From the NCBI GenBank assembly GCA_018065895.1, contig JAGHSK010000015.1, forward strand, positions 1-64,000: DNA of 64,000 bases, given 5' to 3'. The stretch comes from Candidatus Cacconaster equi. Its GTDB lineage: Bacteria > Bacteroidota > Bacteroidia > Bacteroidales > UBA932. The position numbers and the translations under genes are program-made. The stretch's first letter is position 1. Each line of letters starts with the position of its first letter. Of this stretch, positions 60,962 through 64,000 are shown one piece after another. The notes beneath the pieces were generated by a model. It was not told the DNA's origin and did no database searches. It saw only the letters and a program-made list of their open reading frames with translations.

Positions 60962-62098
60962 ATGAAAAAGACACTTCTTTATGCCTTGCTCGCCATCACT
61001 CTGATTGGCTGCAGCCAGAGCCCGACAGCCAGAATATCAGCTACAGTTGAGGGCGTCGCTGACAGTTCAGTAGTGCTGAAAAAATTGAATCTCAACAGGC
61101 TAACTGCCGTCGACACCATAAAGACGGATGCGGCTGGGAAATTCGACTATAAGGTGAAGCTGGAGGGTAATGCTCCATATTTCTACTACCTGTATCTTGG
61201 AGAGACTCCGGTCGCTTCGGTAGTGCTTCTTGATGGTGACAAAGTCAACGTCAACGTCAAAGCCAATGGCGGATATGCTGTCGAGGGTTCGGAGGAATCA
61301 AATATGTTCCAACAGGTCAACGATTCATTCAACAAGGCATTCAATGCTATGGAGAAAGTGCTCGACGCAATGCCGGAGAATCCGTCCGATGTCCAGATGA
61401 AGGAGGTGAACAAGCAGCTGAGCGCAATATATGTCGATTATAAGAAATATGCTGTAAAGCATGTGATCACCAATCCATATTCAATCTCTTCAGCAGTCGT
61501 GCTGTTCCAGAAATTCAATGACGATCTGAAAGTGTTCGGGGAGACCTCCGATGCTGTCATCTTCAAGCGTACCCTTGATTCATTGTCAACGGTCTATCCG
61601 AAGAGTGACTATGTCCTTGCTCTCAGGGATGAAGTTGATGCCCGCGAAAAGCAGATGTCGATGTACAACAGGCTCAGCGAGGCCCAGCAGGTTTCGTTCC
61701 CTGAAATTTCTCTTCCTGATGTGGACGGAAACATCCGCAATCTTTCAGACTTTGAAGGAAAGGTGATTATTCTTTCATTCTGGAGTGTGGCCCAGGCCGA
61801 GTACAAAATGTTCAACAACGACCTGGTATCACTGTATGACAAATATCATGATCAAGGACTTGAGATATATCAAGTGGGACTTGACATCGACAAACCGACT
61901 TGGGCTGCCGTCGTCAAAGGACAAAAACTTCCGTTTGTGAACGTGAATGACGGACTTGGCATACAGTCACCATCAGTTGCGGCATATAACATCACTCGGG
62001 TTCCTGCCATGCTGATACTTGATAAGAGCGGGTCCGTAGCAGGTCGCGACATCTATGATTCCTCGAAGTTGGAAACTGTTGTGAAGGGTCTGCTATAG
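60962..62098 (+). CDS. Thioredoxin-fold (TlpA/AhpC-like) lipoprotein lacking the CxxC motif
   Basis: This 378-residue predicted lipoprotein has a lipobox in LLYALLAITLIGCSQ. The N-terminal domain looks like DUF4369 (ISATVEGVADSSVVLKKLNL to LLDGDKVNVNVKANGGYAVE) and is followed by a helical region. The C-terminal TlpA-like domain has PEISLPDVDGNIRNLSDFEG, VIILSFWSVAQAEYKMFNND and AAYNITRVPAMLILDKSG. Where family members have FWxxWCxPC, this protein reads FWSVAQAEYK, so both redox cysteines are gone while the cis-Pro loop (TRVPAML) remains. It may bind substrates or act structurally. The tracked start lies inside the HIT gene. The 3' end overlaps tsaB by 6 nt, convergently. Confidence 0.88.
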   Translation: MKKTLLYALLAITLIGCSQSPTARISATVEGVADSSVVLKKLNLNRLTAVDTIKTDAAGKFDYKVKLEGNAPYFYYLYLGETPVASVVLLDGDKVNVNVKANGGYAVEGSEESNMFQQVNDSFNKAFNAMEKVLDAMPENPSDVQMKEVNKQLSAIYVDYKKYAVKHVITNPYSISSAVVLFQKFNDDLKVFGETSDAVIFKRTLDSLSTVYPKSDYVLALRDEVDAREKQMSMYNRLSEAQQVSFPEISLPDVDGNIRNLSDFEGKVIILSFWSVAQAEYKMFNNDLVSLYDKYHDQGLEIYQVGLDIDKPTWAAVVKGQKLPFVNVNDGLGIQSPSVAAYNITRVPAMLILDKSGSVAGRDIYDSSKLETVVKGLL

Positions 62099-62779
62099 AA
62101 GTGATTTCTTGCTGACGCCAATCATAAATTCCTTTAGATAGAAGGGTTCAAAGTACGCAATGTCTTTGAACTCTTTCTTTTTGAATGAACTAAGTGCTGG
62201 AACGGCCATATTCTCAGCCAAAGGGAAACAAGTCTGGAAATAAGCGTTTGGACTCTTGCATATATCGTGGAATTTCTCCACTCCCGTACCTATGAAAAGA
62301 ACAGGACCCTCGGAAAGAATGTCGCTGAAGCTGCTTTCGTCAAGTATCATTGCCTGTGTCTCGGAAAGTTTGGCAGACCTGCCGCTGAATCTTGCGGTAT
62401 AGACCTCCATTCTTCTGGCATCTATGAATGGAACAATATATTTCGGACGGCACTCGTGCTCCATGCCCTGAATGGCCAGGATCTCAAGTGTGTCCACACT
62501 GATAAGCGGTACATTCAACCCGAAGCACAGCCCTTTGGCAGATGACACACCGACTCTCAGCCCCGTGTATGAGCCAGGACCTCCGCTCACTGCGACGGCA
62601 TCCAGATTCTTCGGCGTCAATGAACTCTCGTCGAGTACCTCTTTTATGAATGGCATAAGCATCGAAGCATGCACTTTGGGGGCGCTGCTGCTGCGTTTTG
62701 CCAAAATTCTGTCATCATCACATACTGCTGCCGAACAACATTCTGTACTTGTCTCAATCAAAAGAATCCTTGAACCCAT
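62093..62779 (-). CDS. tsaB: tRNA threonylcarbamoyladenosine biosynthesis protein TsaB
   Basis: This 228-residue ASKHA-fold partner of TsaD is needed for t6A37 formation in tRNAs decoding ANN codons. The N-terminal ILLIETSTECCSAAVCDDDR and the signature DAVAVSGGPGSYTGLRVGVS are diagnostic. GLNVPLISVDTLEILAIQG and VPFIDARRMEVYTARF also match. No intact second half like TsaD is present, as expected. It lies 6 nt downstream of the efflux adaptor gene. Confidence 0.93.
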   Translation of the reverse strand: MGSRILLIETSTECCSAAVCDDDRILAKRSSSAPKVHASMLMPFIKEVLDESSLTPKNLDAVAVSGGPGSYTGLRVGVSSAKGLCFGLNVPLISVDTLEILAIQGMEHECRPKYIVPFIDARRMEVYTARFSGRSAKLSETQAMILDESSFSDILSEGPVLFIGTGVEKFHDICKSPNAYFQTCFPLAENMAVPALSSFKKKEFKDIAYFEPFYLKEFMIGVSKKSLL

Positions 62780-62785
62780 AATCCG

Positions 62786-63982
62786 TCAAAATCTGTATTT
62801 CACTTTCTGCCCTTCAACAAGTGTCTTTTCGATGGCCGATAAAGGGCCGCAGACGACGATTTCATCTTTTTCAAGCCCTTTTTTCACCTCAATTTCGGAA
62901 AGATCCTGTATTCCTGTCTCAACTTCCCGCATTGAAACGTGCCCGTTGCCCTCTATTATCCAGACGTATTCTTGTCTGTCCCTGAAGAATACGCTCTGGA
63001 GCGGCACTGTCAGACATCCGTCAAGGCTTCCTGTGACAATCGACACGGTTGCTGACATCCCTGGCAGAATAGGGGCTTTGTCGCTTTCTGGAAGGTCACT
63101 GTACGACTCAGGCTCCATCTCAATCCGGACTTCAAAGTTAGTAACTTGCTCGAAGGTTGTACCAATATTTTTTGCTGAATTCGCAATTTGTGTCACAATT
63201 CCGCTGAATGTCCTGCCGGGATATGCGTCTATTTCGATTTTTGCGGTGTCGCCGGAAGATATTCTGACAATGTCGTTTTCTCCCACGTCGACGATTGCCT
63301 CCATACGGCTGAAATCGGCGATGCGGAACATCTCGGTGCCGGCCATCTGGGTGGTACCGACAACCCTTTCCCCCTTTTCGACACTCAACTTTGATACAAT
63401 GCCCGACATAGGCGCCAACACGGTAGTTTTCTTTAGATTTTCGAGGGTCTCCTTCAACTGGGCTCTGCCGCTCCGCATACTGTATTCGGCCACATTGGTC
63501 CTTTCTCTCATAATGGCGAGGTTTGACCGGGCCTCCTCATACTCCGCAAGAGATATGGCCTGCTCGTTGTAGAGATATTCGCTCCTTTTAAAGTTGATCT
63601 CCGCCTGCCGGGTTTCTGCCTGCTGGCGTTTATAATCGGCACGCAGTGAACTCAGGGCGGCCTCCGCCTGCTCCACCTGAGAAAGGTATTGATCCTGTCT
63701 GATCTTGAGAATCACGTCACCCTCCTCTACATAATCCCCCTCCTTGAAATTCAATTCAACTATTTCTCCGGACACGTCAGGTGAGACCTTGACTTCCACT
63801 ACGGGTCTGATTCTTCCGCTTGCGGGAATTTCGTCGCAAATATGTCCCGAAGAGACCTTAAAGGCTTTGACCTCCTCCGCATTCCTTCTCCCCGACGCAA
63901 GGCAGACAATCAGTATCATCACCAGAGCGGATGCCGGAATGATAATTTTCCTATTCTTTAATGTCGCCGTATTCAGATACAT
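62786..63982 (-). CDS. HlyD/MacA-type efflux periplasmic adaptor
   Basis: This 398-residue membrane-fusion protein has an N-terminal TM anchor (IIIPASALVMILIVCLASG) and a lipoyl-like hairpin around VSPDVSGEIVELNFKEGDYV. A long helical coiled coil follows (QVEQAEAALSSLRADYKRQQ through YNEQAISLAEYEEARSNLA), then the second lipoyl half (TTVLAPMSGIVSKLSVEKGE) and a beta-barrel domain. In tripartite pumps it would connect an ABC (MacB-like) or RND transporter to an outer-membrane channel. Its partner genes are outside the window. The start is 18 nt from the window end, so the promoter and any upstream genes are not visible. Confidence 0.87.
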   Translation of the reverse strand: MYLNTATLKNRKIIIPASALVMILIVCLASGRRNAEEVKAFKVSSGHICDEIPASGRIRPVVEVKVSPDVSGEIVELNFKEGDYVEEGDVILKIRQDQYLSQVEQAEAALSSLRADYKRQQAETRQAEINFKRSEYLYNEQAISLAEYEEARSNLAIMRERTNVAEYSMRSGRAQLKETLENLKKTTVLAPMSGIVSKLSVEKGERVVGTTQMAGTEMFRIADFSRMEAIVDVGENDIVRISSGDTAKIEIDAYPGRTFSGIVTQIANSAKNIGTTFEQVTNFEVRIEMEPESYSDLPESDKAPILPGMSATVSIVTGSLDGCLTVPLQSVFFRDRQEYVWIIEGNGHVSMREVETGIQDLSEIEVKKGLEKDEIVVCGPLSAIEKTLVEGQKVKYRF

Positions 63983-64000
63983 AGTAGTCGATTATTTTCA

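Noticed and set aside
62472-63572. 366-aa plus-strand ORF
   Set aside because: It is antisense to tsaB and the efflux adaptor. The Ser/Thr/Ile-rich translation has no recognisable domain.
1-64000. CRISPR arrays, tRNA/rRNA genes, prophage, transposases, defence or toxin-antitoxin systems
   Set aside because: I looked for regularly spaced repeats, tRNA-like cloverleaf and T-loop sequences, and recombinase or nuclease families, and found none. Intergenic space is too small for most of these. A tRNAscan or CRISPR finder run would be decisive.

Overview
The window looks like chromosomal DNA of a Bacteroidota member, most likely Bacteroidales. I infer this from several things seen together. At least nine genes are preceded by the Bacteroidota -7 promoter element (TAnnTTTG), and Shine-Dalgarno sites are weak. 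There is an ExbB-X-ExbD-ExbD cluster, a thioredoxin-fold lipoprotein with a DUF4369-like N-terminus, and a glycogen locus with a eukaryote-type (GT3-like) synthase fused to a phosphorylase. The dcw order is the Bacteroidota one and is followed by gltX, rpiB and truB. Coding density is very high, and I see no rRNA, tRNA, CRISPR array, prophage, insertion sequence or defence cassette. The first ~100 bases are homopolymer-rich and read like a low-quality sequence end rather than biology.

Layout. 0.3-10.0 kb (+): MsbA-like ABC exporter, acyl-CoA/AMP ligase, dCMP deaminase, S41 protease, queA, dprA, tatD, type I asparaginase. 10.1-12.5 kb (+): proton-motive-force motor cluster exbB, small membrane protein, exbD, exbD. 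12.5-18.0 kb (+): alkaline phosphatase lipoprotein, secreted GH10-like hydrolase, asnS, udk, TonB-like protein. 18.0-35.8 kb (-): one long division and cell-wall cluster read from mraZ to ftsZ (mraZ, rsmH, ftsL-like, ftsI, murE, mraY, murD, ftsW, murG, murC, ftsQ, ftsA, ftsZ), continuing without gaps into gltX, rpiB and truB. 36.0-37.8 kb (-): O-methyltransferase and M16 peptidase. 37.9-42.3 kb (+): dnaX, lptB and an EF-hand-bearing membrane protein of unknown function. 42.3-45.6 kb (-): engB, prs, nadE, a small Cys-rich membrane protein and a nitroreductase. 45.7-58.6 kb (+): xseA and xseB, then a complete glycogen cluster (glgB, debranching enzyme, GT4, GH57, GT3-GT35 fusion) ending in ribF. 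58.6-59.8 kb (-): PrsW-family protease and a mini membrane protein. 60.0-62.1 kb (+): greA, HIT protein, thioredoxin-like lipoprotein. 62.1-64 kb (-): tsaB and an efflux adaptor.

How the genes fit together. Most of the window is housekeeping. The dcw block carries all cytoplasmic muropeptide steps from MurC to MurG except MurB, MurF and Ddl, plus the septal synthase pair FtsW/FtsI and the FtsA/FtsZ ring. The glycogen cluster encodes chain elongation, branching, debranching and phosphorolysis in tightly coupled frames (1-10 nt overlaps). No glgC is present, which agrees with a UDP-glucose-type GT3 enzyme. Nothing in the window is clearly an undescribed system. The items most worth a second look are: a 20-bp tandem repeat over the mraZ promoter; a charged helical extension on FtsA; the two-enzyme glycogen fusion; an EF-hand membrane protein beside lptB; a cysteine-less TlpA-like lipoprotein; a terminator-like hairpin in the greA leader; and an 80-residue membrane protein ending in an AraC-like half-helix-turn-helix.
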